DNA from: Actinostola sp. cb2023
Lineage: Eukaryota; Cnidaria; Anthozoa; Actiniaria; Actinostolidae
Assembly (NCBI GenBank): GCA_033675265.1
Contig: JAUJYZ010000978.1
Coordinates: 186,001-250,000 of the forward strand
Direction: 5' to 3'
Length of the DNA stretch: 64,000 nucleotides
In this document: positions 10,488-22,742 of the stretch, in pieces
Position numbering within the stretch: position 1 is the stretch's first letter
Layout of the letters: every line of letters begins with the position of its first letter
Position numbers and translations under genes: made by a program
Notes under the pieces: model-generated
Database searches by the model: none
What the model was told of the DNA's origin: nothing
What the model saw: only the letters and a program-made list of their open reading frames with translations

Positions 10488-10664
10488 GGCTTGGACTATA
10501 TCTCTAATGTACGAAGCCTCGAAAAGAAGTAGATTTTGTGCAGCTTAAACTCCCTATTGACATTGAAGAACTTTGCTTCAGATCAAAGTGAAATGTTGTC
10601 AAAATATTCAATATTGATTAAAAATGAGCGAAGTGGTATCGTATGTGTATTTAAATATACTTAC

Positions 10665-10785
10665 CTAGTTTAGTAAGGGGATATGAAATACCAGTGTAGT
10701 TTTCATAGAACGACAAAGTTCTTTCAGTTACATCTAAAGCAAGAGAAGTGTAGTTTAAACTATTTTCGAGAGCCCAGATACCAAT
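10665..10785 (-). CDS. Exon 3 of minus-strand peptidase copy
   Basis: 121 nt, phase 0-1. It encodes IGIWALEN to YTGISYPLTKL, matching the M1 segment that ends in PYPLPK before the GAMEN loop. The acceptor is caacag and the donor is gtaagt. Confidence 0.9.
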
Positions 10786-10932
10786 CTGTTGATAAAGGAC
10801 GAAAAGCATCACAATGTCATATTTACAAGTAATTGTTCAAGTAAATCTAGGGGACTAAATGGCACGACACGATGGAATTCATGTTTACATTTTCTATTGT
10901 TAATCTATATTACTTTTTCCGATGCTTTTAGA

Positions 10933-11125
10933 TAGAGTCGTTTTCGTACGAGTGGGAAACCTACGGTACGGAGTAGGTACGGTACGGAATCAATGACATT
11001 GTATTCAACCAATCACAGCGCACAAAATCATTGCTCAACCAATCAGAATGCTTGGACACGGCACGGTTACCGCACGGCACGAACCGTACCGTAACTACTT
11101 CCCACTCTCTCATGCGAAAATGACG
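10933..11125. mobile_element. GTACC-type MITE, left-arm copy
   Basis: Ends 'gagtcgttttcgtacgagtg' and 'cccactctctcatgcgaaaa' enclose paired blocks rich in ggtacggtacgg and ccgtaccgtaac, with 'aaccaatca' in the middle. Its mirror copy is at 27391-27585 and a third copy is at 51592-51746. Confidence 0.82.
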
Positions 11126-11659
11126 TTCTCAAGTTTGTGTGTTATTCAGTGGCATCACATGCCATATTTAAGAAAACATCGTACGTGGAGAATCAGCATG
11201 AATGATTACTTACAGTTTCAAACGTTATTGGTTGTTTTTATAGTGATATATTTCTTGATACTTGATACATATTTATTTGGAATTAACTTTGTATTACAAA
11301 TATCATATCCCATTGAACTGCAAATAGTAGTAACTAATTAATCTAGGCAGGCCAATAGATAACAATGTGTTGGAAGATTGGGTTCGAGCTTGGATTTGAT
11401 TGGCTGAATTAGTTGATATGTACCGCATGACAGTTTTTGGGCACATTTCAAAATTTCATAAATAATTCAGTAACAATGTATGTCTCTCTAATTCGGGAAT
11501 TGCCCTGTCTATTGTAGATCTGCTGCGGCGATTCAAAAGTCTGACCGTTTGGGGCATCATGCAAGTCGACTATTAACTTAAGTCATTCTCTAATTTGGCA
11601 AGTTTATCGATTACGCCTAGCCGAGGGAGTCTATGGGGGGAATATGGTCTACAACAAAC
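11126..11659. other. Intron 2 sequence shared with the right arm
   Basis: This stretch matches 26815-27390 in reverse complement. The right-arm version carries extra LINE-tail insertions ending in (ATT)n, absent here, so this arm shows the empty sites. Confidence 0.7.
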
Positions 11660-11933
11660 CTTTGTACCACTTTTAGTCTTCTCTTCGAAGGACAACAAAT
11701 CAGAAACTAAGAATTGCAGCAGGTATGTGCTCATTTTCGGGGTAGGTTCGAATTGGCTTTCCACTAGATGGTCGTCTATGACTATTCTCCGTTGTATGGG
11801 CATGTTGGACACGGCTTCAAGCCCCTTATCGTGTCTAATGAAGAGCTGGAACTTCGCTTTGAACTCAGGCTCATCGAAGCAAGGGAAAGCTTTTCGCGCA
11901 TTCCAGAGTCCAAGCAAGCCTGCTGCAAAATAC
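11660..11933 (-). CDS. Exon 2 of minus-strand peptidase copy
   Basis: 274 nt, phase 2-0; two codons shorter than plus exon 2. It encodes YFAAGLLGLWNARKAFPCFDEPEFKA, an M1 hallmark (ARRAFPCFDEP in ANPEP), then SNMPI and PKMSTYLLQFLVSD. The acceptor is ctcag and the donor is gtttgt. Confidence 0.95.
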
Positions 11934-12303
11934 CTGAGATATGAAAAAATGAAGGAAGCACGTTAAAATCATTTGACTGTAAGAAAAACACTCAATATGA
12001 ATGTCATCGAGTATAAAAATACCTCGAACGTCAGCAATAAGCCTACACCTATAAACGTTGATAACGGGCGATCTGAAATGGATGATCTGAGATCAAGACG
12101 AATTATGGGAAACTGAGGGTCTTTCGTTAGTAACATGCGAAATTCATTCATTCGAACTCAAGCTTGGAATCACGTTCGCACGAGATATGGCGGAGGTTAA
12201 CGTGAATTTTAATGTTTCAGATCATCCAATTCAGATCGACTGTTGTCAACGTTTTTTAAAATAGGTGTATATATGTTGTAGTTCAATTTGGATTATGGTA
12301 CAA

Positions 12304-13028
12304 TTCAAAACACATTGTACCAGTTCAAAACAAATTGTACCAGTTCAAAACAAATTGTACCAGTTCAAAGCAAATTGTACCAGTTCAAAACAAATTGTAC
12401 CAGTTCAAAGCAAATTGTACCAGTTCAAAACAAATTGTACCAGTTCAAGACAAATTGTACCAGTTCAAGACAAATTGTACCAGTTCAAAACAAATTGTAC
12501 CAGTTCAAAACAAATTGTACCAGTTCAAAACAAATTGTACCAGTTCAAAACAAATTGTACCAGTTCAAAACAAATTGTACCAGTTCAAAACAAATTGTAC
12601 CAGTTCAAAACAAATTGTACCAGTTCAAAACAAATTGTACCAGTTCAAAACAAATTGTACCAGTTCAAAACAAATTGTACCAGTTCAAAACAAATTGTAC
12701 CAGTTCAGTTCAAAACAAATTGTACAAGTTCAAAACAAATTGTACCAGTTCAAAACAAATTGTACCAGTTCAAAACAAATTGTACCAGTTCAAAACAAAT
12801 TGCACCAGTTCAAAACAAATTGTACCAGTTCAAAACAAATTGTACCAGTTCAAAACAAATTGTACCAGTTCAAAACAAATTGAACCAGTTCAAAACAAAT
12901 TGTACCAGTTCAAAACAAATTGTACCAGTTCAAACAAATTGCACCAGTTCAAAACAAATTGTACCAGTTCAAAACAAATTGTACCAGTTCAAAACAAATT
13001 GTACCAGTTCAAAACAAATTGTACCAGA
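12304..13028. repeat. 20-bp minisatellite CAGTTCAAAACAAATTGTAC in intron 1, left arm
   Basis: About 36 near-perfect units. Both ends carry the inverted pair 'gtagttcaatttgga' / 'tccaaattgaactac', so the array sits between short terminal inverted repeats. Long open frames on this strand arise only from the repeat. Confidence 0.97.
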
Positions 13029-13159
13029 ATCCAAATTGAACTACATCACATACATAAAAAATCAAAGCAGTGCGTACTATATACAATCTACATTATAAAT
13101 TATAATTTAATGTGAAATATGACTGAAAAATATGAAATTGTAGTAGGAACTGAACTCAC

Positions 13160-13815
13160 CTAGTTTGGCCACTCTTTGTTTTGTAAGACTGTTTGTAAAA
13201 TCCGAGGTTATCAGTGGCCAACATTCCATTAAATTCGACCTTCACCATATACTCCGTTCCATTTGCATGTAGAAAATCATCTGTTTCAATTATAATGTGG
13301 CTGTTGGTTTCATTCTTGAACATTCCAGCATCTTTGATTGGTCTTAATCCAGTGTGTAGACTTTTATATAAAGAGAAGTCTGTTATGTTCAGTTTCTCAC
13401 TGTGAAGAATTACGCGTTTGGTGGCCTTGACGCATTTGAAGAAAATTTCCACCGTACCACTGAAGTCAAATGTACTATTCAAATCTAGTTCTAGAAAAAC
13501 GTTGTATGTTGTGGGTTGAAGATCTTTTGGTAAGCGGATGTTTGTAGATGTTCCGTTATAATCATCAAGTTGGCTTTCTCTTAAAGATGGCATCGTGTCA
13601 GAATGATGACTTGGGACAGTCAACCTATCATCGATACTTTCTCTTAACGATGGCATCATGTCATGATGATGACTTGGGATTGTCAACCTATCATCGATAC
13701 TTTCTCTTAAAGATGGCATCGTGTCATGATGATGACTTGGGACAGTTAACTCCACAGCCCTGGCAGTTATAGCCAGGGTTGACAATACTATCAGAAGAAT
13801 CGTAGAATCCATCAT
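13160..13815 (-). CDS. Exon 1 of minus-strand peptidase copy
   Basis: 656 nt from the first ATG, ending in phase 2 at donor gtgagt. It encodes a signal peptide (MMDSTILLIVLSTLAITARA), three tandem 21-residue units beginning LTVPSHH, and the M1 N-terminal sandwich, with RLPKDLQPTTYNVFLELDL. The plus copy has only two 21-residue units. N-glycosylation sequons such as NIT and NGT are present. Confidence 0.92.
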
Positions 13816-13872
13816 CAGCCAGTAAACTGTTTAGAGCCGAATCGAAGAACTCTTCTGATATGGTGCCCGTAT

Positions 13873-13885
13873 ACTATATATATAG
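13873..13885 (-). promoter_or_regulatory. Probable TATA box of the minus-strand copy
   Basis: A run of alternating TA (actatatatatag) sits about 60 bp upstream of the ATG, within sequence almost identical to that upstream of the plus gene. Position and conservation on both arms suggest a core promoter. Confidence 0.55.
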
Positions 13886-14485
13886 CTAAAAGACTATACG
13901 CTTGACTTAATCATGCACATTAGAAGATCGCGCAAGAATGTCAGTACCTGTTCTGTCGGCATATTTGTCTTGGTGAAGTGTCATGATGATTAATTCACTT
14001 GGAATTTATAGTTCGAGGACCAGTAAAAAGACCGACAAAACGGTTGAAATATTTAGGTCTGCAGGCTTTAGGCGCAACTAGTAGTACCAGATACTACCTA
14101 TAAATGTCACGAAATCAAGAAAAGGCTTCATTTTAGATAAATATTAAGAGGGACTATCTCTAAATGTCGAGAAGAGGTAGACAAGCAGGATAGAATATGG
14201 AAAGCCGATTGTAGCAATATTCAATGACATGAAAATATAGTCTAACCAGTAATTATTCAATTCAATTAACTTAAATTATTCACTTAAAATATTACAAAAC
14301 CTAAATGCCGCCTGAGGACCAAACACCATAATCATGTGTTTTAAATGGAGAGATATATTGTAAAAAATGTGTTTTTACGTGTTGCTCTATAAAGCCAAGC
14401 CTTAATATACCTGAGAATAATTACTGGTTGAACTATATTTTCATGTCACTGAATATTGCTACCAATCGGCTTGCCATATTTTTCA
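13886..14485. other. Upstream region shared by the two divergent genes
   Basis: This matches 22960-23550 in reverse complement, including 'gtactaccagatactaccta'-like and 'ttcacttggaatttatag' blocks. It contains no coding exon. It is the part of the intergenic spacer most likely to carry shared regulation. Confidence 0.6.
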
Positions 14486-14628
14486 TTCAATGATTTTTTT
14501 TCATTCAATGATATTTTTTTCATTCAATGATTTTTCTTTCATTCAGTGATTTTTTTTGTCATTCAATGATTTTTTTTTTCATTCAACGATTTTTTATCCT
14601 TTCAATTTTTTTTCCCGTTCAATGAGTT
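14486..14628. repeat. CATTCAATGATTTTTT array bordering element copy 1
   Basis: About nine imperfect units of CATTCAATGA plus a T-run lead up to the inverted end at 14629. The complementary array (tcattgaatgaaaa) follows the other end at 16747-16975, so these arrays belong to the element's outer inverted repeats. Confidence 0.8.
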
Positions 14629-16746
14629 ACTGTCCAGCTGTTCTCCACCGGAACGACAGCCACTCTTTTCCAGTCACCACGCACTGTAATACAATGGAGA
14701 CGAATATGGAGACGGACATTTTTGATATTGAAAATGATTTACCGTTATTTTTGCATTCAGTAATTGATAGAATCGTTGAATGTATTCTTGAAAACACTGG
14801 AGGAAGTGCGAAATACAAGCACAACTGGTAGTTCTTGATCGAACAATTAACCTTTTAAGGTATATTCTCGGATTTCACATGACGTCATCAAAAAGCTAAA
14901 ATCCAAACTATTCACCTCACAAAACTGTTTGTTGGATATCTTTGTTTATGTCGTTATAAGAAAAAGTCTTACCAACATAATTTGGTAATTAAGATGTTTT
15001 GTTTTCGATTTATTGCGAATCAAATCAGGCAAAATTCTGTCAGTAAAATACTATTCACGCGCATTTTCAAAGAATGTAGCTGTTTAAAAATTGAAAATTG
15101 CAATAAACACGATATTAACGTAGTAGATGATTGGGTAACTTTATTTTGATGAATGTAGCTGTTTAAAAATTGAAGTGTTTGCAATATATATATTCATGAT
15201 TTTAAAACTTTCTTTTAACTAAAGCTTCGGCTTGGCCGCCGTTGTATGAAGGTTGTGTCTATATCGATTGCAATGACCCATACCATTTTTTTAACTAAAT
15301 TATGAGCAACCTATTTAGGGAATCTCAAATATATTCTAAAGTTATTTTAGTTTCGTAAAAAACTCCTTTTAACTAAAGCTTCGGCTGAGATATATAAAGT
15401 TTTGGCTGCTCGTTCGCCCTATGAAGGTTTTGTAAAGTTATTTTATACTGAGTCCTGGGAAAATTTTCAATGACGTAGGTGAAAACCGAGAATTGCCGAG
15501 ACATCGTGATGACGAACAAGACAGGCTATTTAGTGACCAATATCTCTAGTTGGACATCTACATATTGAACGGACTGTATTCTATTGTATTCTCAGTTAAG
15601 TCAAATTATATATTAGTTTCCGTACAATAGATTTATCATATAACACCCTATGCTTAAGACCGTGTAATATCTCCCTTCATCAGTGTGACATTGTTCAGGC
15701 TGAAACTCCTGGGAGACCACATTCTAAATTCTAGCGTTTTTCCTGAAGTTTTATATCTTAACTTGGCAATAACGCGTCCGTGTTACTAAAATGAGTTATT
15801 TACTCCATAGAGTAGTTGCTTTGATCATGTTTTTTAATTAAGCACCAGATTGCACAATTAAATGCAACGCTTTTGTTTCTCACACTGCCGATATTGTGTT
15901 TGACTGCTTGGACCGTGCTAATTTGGCGGCACGATACTGAAAGATACACCAGCTGAACTCTTTCCCCCGCTATATAATATCATATACACGGACGCGTTAT
16001 TGCCATATCAAGATAAGAAAATTATAAATGGCTACTCAGGAGAAAAATAATTATTTTATAAGAGGTGGGGGAGGGCGTTTAGTCTTTTTCGGCCGGACTT
16101 TACTTGATCGGAAACTCCGTTGAGAATCAATCAATCAATCAATCAATCAATCGTTATTTTTCCACGTTGAAAACGTCTAGGAGCAAAGCAGCTCGTTCGA
16201 AAAATACGAAAACGTGTAAAAATGATCTATGATAAATCTATAAAAAAAATTCTATATATAATTTGCTACTTAACTTTCACATTAGAATTGTCGTTCAAAA
16301 TGATTAAAGTGATGTTCAAATTGATGTCAACTATTGGTACACTAAAAGGCGTGTTTTTTTTAAAAAGGATTTGAAACTGATCTAAAAAAGGTTCTTTACA
16401 ATAAAATAAGTTATTTTTTATTGTAAATAACCTTTTTAGATCAGTTTCAAATCCTTTTTAAAAAGTTATTTTATTGTCTAAAACCCAAATAACCTTTTCA
16501 GATCAGTTTCAAATCCTTTTTAAAAACATGTATTGTAAATGATCGCCCAGTTTCAAATAATGGCATAAATTAGACTGACGTACTAATGCATAAATTAGAC
16601 GTTTTGCCCAAGGCATGAAGACAATTGTCTCAAAGACTGCTCCATTTTCCAAAAAAAAAGGAGGGTGCATGCAAGAAATGTGCTTTTACAGTGCGTGGGG
16701 TATTGTGAAGAGTGGCTGTCGTTCCAGTGGAGAACCACTGGACAGT
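14629..16746 (+). mobile_element. Inverted-repeat element, copy 1 (opposite orientation to copies 2 and 3)
   Basis: The ends 'actgtccagctgttctccac' + 'cggaacgacagccactc' and 'gagtggctgtcgttcc' + 'agtggagaaccactggacagt' are inverted repeats about 37 bp long. Inside are the 45-codon ORF (14694-14831), 'aacgcgtccgtg' blocks and a few 53-bp repeat units (16355-16530). The segment from 14629 to about 16530 is the reverse complement of most of copies 2 and 3. I recognise no transposase. Confidence 0.7.
14694..14831 (+). CDS. Conserved 45-codon ORF in element copy 1
   Basis: The ORF starts METNMETDIFDIENDLPL and ends SAKYKHNW, then TAG. The same ORF is open in the other two copies (19372-19509 and 22605-22742, both minus) with only a few substitutions. 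I do not recognise the family. A GT directly after the codons for CAACTG could be a splice donor, so it may be the captured first exon of a gene. Confidence 0.4.
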   Translation: METNMETDIFDIENDLPLFLHSVIDRIVECILENTGGSAKYKHNW

Positions 16747-17371
16747 AACTCGTTGAACGAAAAAAAGCATTGAACGGAAAAAGAATATCATTAAATGAAA
16801 AAAAAATCAAATCATTGAATGAAAAAAAAATCATTGAATGAAAAAACAATCATTCAATGGAAAAAAAATCATTGAATGAAAAAAACATCATTGAATAAAA
16901 AAAAGAATCATTCAATGGGAAAAAAATCATTGAATGGAAAAAAAATCATTGAATGAAAAATAAATCATTGAATAGAATTGAATAATTATGGGCAAAACGT
17001 CTAATTTATGCCATTAGGGCGATCAGTTAGTTATAGACATGTTTTTTTAAATGGATTTGAAACTGATCTAAAAAGGTTATTTTCAATAAAATAACTTTTT
17101 TTAATGGATTTGAAACTGATCTAAAAAGGTTATTTTCAATAAAATAACTTTATAAAAAGGATTTGAAACTGATCTAAAAAGGTTATTTACAATAAAATAA
17201 CTTTAGAAAAAGGATTTGAAACTGATCTAAAAAGGTTATTTACAATAAAATAACTTTATAAAAAGGATTTGAAACTGATCTAAAAAGGTTATTTACAATA
17301 AAATATATTTTTTTAAAGGATTATCATAACCTTTTTAGATCAGTTTCAAATCCTTTTTAAAAATATATTTT

Positions 17372-17771
17372 ATTGTAAATAATAATAATAATAATTGCTT
17401 ATATAGCGCCTATACAGGACTGTTCTAAGCGCTGTCGTACCGACAAATAAAATAAAATAAAATAATATAATATAAAAGTAAATAGGACTATTGCAGCTTG
17501 TAGGTCGATTTAAATAGAAAGGTCTTTAGTTGGGACTTGAAGCTGTCAAGAGAAGTACATCTACGTAGATCAGGTGGAAGATTGTTCCAAAGTTGTGGGG
17601 CAGCCACAGAAAAGGCTCTGCGTCCATAGGATTTGAGGTTGAAATTGACGTGGTTTAAGAGAAGATCAGATGAGGAACGTAGGGTTCGCTTTGGAGAATA
17701 TCTGGTGATCAGATCGCTGATGTAACTTGGGACAAGTTTGTTCATAGCCTTGTATGTTAAAAGCAACATAA
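17372..17771 (-). mobile_element. 5'-truncated CR1/L2-like LINE, reverse transcriptase C-terminus and 3' end
   Basis: A 93-residue open frame at 17488-17769 reads LTYKAMNKLVPSYISDL, then RAFSVAAPQLWNNLPPDLR and SFKSQLKTFLFK, the typical C-terminal tail of CR1/L2/Jockey-type reverse transcriptases. Downstream come 'cctatataggcgctatataagc'-type sequence and a short (ATT)n tail. The 5' part of the element is missing, as expected of target-primed insertion. It lies inside the 53-bp array of copy 2. Confidence 0.88.
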
Positions 17772-19371
17772 CCTATTTAGATCAGTTTCAAATCCTTTTT
17801 GTAAAGTTATTTTATTGTAAATAACCTTTTTAGATCAGTTTCAAATCCTTTTTAAAAATATATTTTATTGTAAATAACCTTTTTAGATCAGTTTCAAATC
17901 CTTTTTAAAAATATATTTTATTGTAAACAACCTTTTTAGATCAGCTTCAAATCCTTTTAAAAAAACACGTCTAATTTAGTGATGTACCAATAGTTGACAT
18001 CAATTTGAACATCACTTTAATCATTTTGAACGACAATTCTAATGTGAAAGTTAAGTAGCAAATTATATATAGTATTTTTTTATAGATTTATCATATATCA
18101 TTTTTACACGTTCGTATTTTGACGATTGATTGATTGATTGATTGAAACGGAGTAATCAAGTAAAAGCCGGCCGAAAAACTAAACGCCCTTCTCCACCTCT
18201 TTTAAAATAATTATTTGGGTGAGTAGCCAAATAAATCGTAGCGTGATTCTTTATAATTTTCTTATCTTAATATGGCAATAACGCGTCCGTGTATATGATA
18301 TTTTATTATATAGACAACCACTGGATATGAGCAATCGCGCGCTCTGATTGGTTCGCTACTACTAGGCTATCAGCTCCTATACCGTGAGTAGAGAAATCTG
18401 TCAAAATGGCGAACAATTTTCTAAATTTACGAGCGAAGATTTCCATTTCTTCTCGATAGATTCTCAATAAATGTAGATCCGAATAAACTACTAACTGAGT
18501 ACATATAAAACTAAAATGTTTTCTGGCAATGAAAATTGCTTTTTACATGGTTTTCGGGACGAAAAAAAAGCCATTTGCTTCAGGAGAAATATAGAATGTG
18601 GTCTCCCAGGAGTTTCAGCCTGAACAATGTCACACTGATGAGGGGAGATATTACACGGTCTTAAGCATAGGGTGTTAATATATTCTTGTACGGAAACTAA
18701 GACCTCTGAGAATACAGTAGCTAGAGATTCCCACTCTAGCCTGTCTTGTTCATCATCACGAGTACATGTCTCGGCAATTCTCGGTTTTCACCTACGTCAT
18801 TGAAATTTTCCCAGGACTTATATAGAACAAAACCTTCATAGGGCGAACGAGCAGCCAAAACCATATATCTCAGCCGAAGCTTTAGTAAAAAAAAGTTTTA
18901 GATGCGAAGATATGAGCGATCGCTTATGCTCATAATTTAGTTAAAATGTATGGGTCCGCCATCTTGGTGTCCCATCGAGGGACACCAACATGGCGGCCAA
19001 GTCACGAAGACTGAAAATCATGTTTATATTGCAAGCACTTCAATTTTTAAACAGCTACATTCATCAAAAATAAAGTTACCCAATCATCTACTACGTTAAA
19101 ATCATATTATTTCAAAGAATTTTCCTATTTCTACGGCTTTGAAAATGCGCATGACAGTATTGCGTGATATAATTTGATTCGCAATAGATCGAAAACAAAA
19201 CATCTTAATTACCAAATTATGTTGGTAAGACTTTTCCTATAACGATATAAACAAGATATCCAACAATCAGATTTGTGCGGTGAATAGTTTGGATTTTAGC
19301 TTAATGACGTCACGTGAAAACCGAGAATAGACCTTTTAAGGTCTAAAAAAGGTTAATTGTTCGATCAAGAA

Positions 19372-19509
19372 CTACCAGTTGTGCTTGTATTTCGCACTTC
19401 CTCCAGTGTTTTCAAGAATACATTCATCGATTCTATCAATTACTGAATGCAAAAATAACGGTAAATCATTTTCAATATCAAAAATGTCCGTCTCCATATT
19501 CGTCTCCAT
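19372..19509 (-). CDS. Conserved 45-codon ORF in element copy 2
   Basis: Same length and start as the ORF in copy 1, with Asp for Val in the DRI(V/D)EC segment. The reading frame is open over all 45 codons. Function unknown. Confidence 0.4.
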   Translation of the reverse strand: METNMETDIFDIENDLPLFLHSVIDRIDECILENTGGSAKYKHNW

Positions 19510-19889
19510 TGTAATACAGTGCGTGGAGACTGGAAAAGAGTGGCTGTCGATCAGGTGGAGAACCGCTGGACAGTTACTCGTTGAATGGGGAGAAAATCAT
19601 TGAATGAAAGAAAATCATTGAATGAAAAATATGGCAAGCCGATTGGTAGCAATATTCAGTGACATGAAAATATAGTTCAACCAGTAATTATTCTCAGGTA
19701 TATTAAGGCTTGGCTTTATAGAGCAACACGTACAAAAACACATTTTTTACGATATATCTCTCCATTTAAAACACATGATTATGGTGTTTGGTCGTCCTCA
19801 GGAGGCATTTAGGTTTGGTATTATTTTAAGTGCAATTATGTTAATTTCCAGGGGTCACGTGACCTATAAATGAGAAAAAGAGAACATTG

Positions 19890-20178
19890 AAAATGGGGAG
19901 TACAGAGACTTTTCTTAGGATAATAAAATAGATGTCATTTGATGATGTTTGAAGAGGTGTTCCTAAGTTAGCCTTTGATGGTTGTCCCCTGCTAAACGCT
20001 ACAGAGAAAAATGAGAATATTTAAATTTCAGCTTGGTCACGTGACCTGTTTTGTCAATTATCTCCATAAATAACAATGATGGACAACGAGAAAAGGCTAT
20101 TTTAGAAAGACCTTTACAATTGTCCTTATTTAATATATATTTTAGTATTCTAAGAAAAGTCTCTGTACACCCCATTTT
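19890..20178. repeat. Fold-back between element copies 2 and 3
   Basis: 'aaaatggggagtacagagac' and its complement 'gtctctgtacaccccatttt' (with one change) pair, continuing with 'ttttcttaggataataaaat'. The centre has two 'cacgtgacc' blocks. Probably a separate MITE. Confidence 0.75.
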
Positions 20179-20606
20179 TTGTTGGGTCTTTCATACATTT
20201 GTGACCACGTGGTTTCATCTGATTCAACGAATTACAGCTACTAGCCGAGTTTAAGCTTGGTGAAATTCCTGACTCAATAATTCAAAAATTGTGATTTATG
20301 ATAATTAGTCTCTGAGCCAAGCCTTAATACGATTTTGATTTCATTCGATGATTTTCTTTTATCGTTCAATGTGGGGTTTTTTTATCGTTCAAAGCCACTG
20401 TCCAGCGGTTAGTTCTCCACTGGAACGACAGCCACTCTTCATCACTCCCCACGCACTGTAAAAGCACATTTCTTGCATGCATCCTCCATTTTCAGTTTGG
20501 GAAAATGCATGCATGGAGGAGTCTTTGAGACAATCATCTTCATGCCTTGGGCAAAACGTCTAATTTATGCCATTAGGGCGATCAGTTATAGACATGTTTT
20601 TTTAAA

Positions 20607-21170
20607 TGGATTTGAAACTGATCTAAAAAGGTTATTTATAATTAAATAACTTCAAAAAAGGATTTGAAACTGATCTAAAAAGGTTATTTACAATAAAATG
20701 ACTTGATAAAAAGGATTTGAAACTGATCTAAAAAGGTTATTTACAATAAAATAACTTTATAAAAAGGATTTGAAACTGATCTAAAAAGGGTATTTACAAT
20801 AAAATAACTTTAGAAAAAGGATTTGAAACTGATCTAATAGGTTATTTACAATAAAATAACTTTATAAAAAGGATTTGAAACTGATCTAAAAAGGGTATTT
20901 ACAATAAAATAACTTTAGAAAAAGGATTTGAAACTGATCTAATAGGTTATTTACAATAAAATGACTTTATAAAAAGGATTTGAAACTGATCTAAAAAGGT
21001 TATTTACAATAAAATAACTTTATAAAAAGGATTTGAAACTGATCTAAAAAGGGTATTTACAATAAAATAACTTTAGAAAAAGGATTTGAAACTGATCTAA
21101 TAGGTTATTTACAACATAATAACTTCTTTTATTGTAAATAACCTTTTAGATCAGTTTCAAATCCCTTTTA
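20607..21170. repeat. 53-bp minisatellite inside copy 3
   Basis: About ten units containing 'ggatttgaaactgatctaaa' repeat at 53 bp (for example 20660 and 20713). The last unit (about 21120-21170) is reversed. Copies 1 and 2 also hold units in both orientations. Confidence 0.92.
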
Positions 21171-21202
21171 AAAAACTCGTCTAATTTAGTGATGTACCAA
21201 TA

Positions 21203-21290
21203 GGTGTCCCCAATTAGCATACTATTAAATGTAAGCTAACTAATTAAGACACATTAATAAAGTTTTATTATTATTATTATTATTATTATT
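21203..21290 (+). mobile_element. LINE 3'-tail insertion (about 88 bp)
   Basis: Copy 2 reads straight from 'gtaccaatag' to 'ttgacatcaattt'; here 88 bp starting 'gtgtccccaattag' and ending 'aataaagtttta' plus (TTA)n intervene. A related tail ('gtgtccccgattagtgta') lies at 40950-41030. This is a heavily 5'-truncated retrotransposon. Confidence 0.75.
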
Positions 21291-22604
21291 GACATCAATT
21301 TGAACATCACTTTAATCATTTTGAACGACAATTATATTGTGAAAGTTAAGTAGCAAATTATATATAGTATTTTTTTATAGACTCATCATAGATCACTTAT
21401 ACACCTTCGTATTTTGAACGAGCTTTTGTTTCTAGATGTTAACGTGGATAAATAAACGATTGATTGATTGATTGATTGAAACGGAGTGATCAAGTAAAGG
21501 CCGGCCGAAAAACTAAACTCTTATAAAATAATTATTTGGGTGAGTAGCCAAATAAATTTTAACGTGATTTTTTATAATTTTCTTATCTTAAAAAGGGCAA
21601 TAACGCGTCTGTGTATATGATATTATATAACGGGGGAAGAGTTCAGCTGGTGTATCTTCCAGTATCGTGCCGCCAAATTAGCATGGTCCAGGCAGTCAAC
21701 ACAATCTCGACAGTGTGAGAAACAAAGCGTTGCATTTAATTGCAATCTGGTGCTTAATTAAAAACATGATCAAAGCAACTACTCTATGGAGTAAAGTTAC
21801 TCATTTTAGTAACTGATGACGCCAAGTGTACATACTTTAGGATAAATATAGAATGTGGTCTCCCAGGAGTTTCAGCCTGAACAATGTCACACTGATGAGG
21901 GGAGATATTACACGGTCTTAAGCACAGGGTGTTAAGATATTCTTGTACGGAAACTAAGACGTCCTCTGAGAATACAGTAGCTAGAGATTCCCACTCTTGC
22001 CTGCCTTGTTCATCATCACGAGTATATGTCTCGGCAATTGTATTTTTTCACCTACGTCATTGAGAAATTTCCCAGGACTTATATAAAACAAAACCTTCAT
22101 AGGCCGAAAGAGCAGCCAAAACCGTAGATCTCAGCCGAAGTTTTAGTTAAAAGAAGTTTAGATAGCGATCGCTTATGCTCATAATTTTGTTAAAATGTAT
22201 GGGTCCGCCATCTTGGTGTCCCATCGAGGGACACCAACATGGCGACCAAGTCACGAAGAGTGAAAATCATGTTTATATTGCAAACACTTCAATTTTTAAA
22301 CAGCTACATTCATCAAAATAAAGTTACCCAATCATCTACTACGTTAAAATTGTATTATTTCAAACGAATTTCTACGGCTTTGAAAATGCGCGTGACAGTA
22401 TTGCGTGACATAATTTGATTCGCAATAGATCGAAAACAAAACATCTAAATTACCAAATTATGTTGGTAAGACTTTTCTTATAACGACATAAACAAGATAT
22501 CCAACAATCAGATTTGTGAGGTGAATAGTTTGGATTTTAGCTTTTTGATGACGTCACGTGAAAACCGAGAATAGACCTTAAAAGGTTAATTGTTCGATCA
22601 AGAA

Positions 22605-22742
22605 CTACCAGTTGTGCTTGTATTTCGCACTTCCTCCAGTGTTTTCAAGAATACATTCATCGATTCTATCAATTACTGAAAGCAAAAATAACGGTAAATC
22701 ATTTCCAATATCAAAAATGTCCGTCTCCATATTCGTCTCCAT
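22605..22742 (-). CDS. Conserved 45-codon ORF in element copy 3
   Basis: Third copy of the ORF; it differs by Gly for Glu and Leu for His at two positions and shares Asp with copy 2. All three copies are free of stops and indels. Function unknown. Confidence 0.4.
   Translation of the reverse strand: METNMETDIFDIGNDLPLFLLSVIDRIDECILENTGGSAKYKHNW

Larger units (their letters stand above)
16986..19574 (-). mobile_element. Inverted-repeat element, copy 2 (left end missing)
   Basis: This copy parallels copy 3 from 'gggcaaaacgtctaatttat' onward and ends with the same inverted end at 19540-19574. It abuts copy 1's outer array, and its own left terminal repeat is absent. The 53-bp units run forward at 17047-17325 and reversed at 17765-17960. 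A LINE fragment has inserted between the two orientations. Confidence 0.65.

Noticed and set aside
12265..13098. Long frames in the 20-bp arrays (also 24241-24948 and 25581-26207)
   Set aside because: The frames exist in all three phases and both arms and encode only the repeat; they lie within intron 1 and have no start context or domain.
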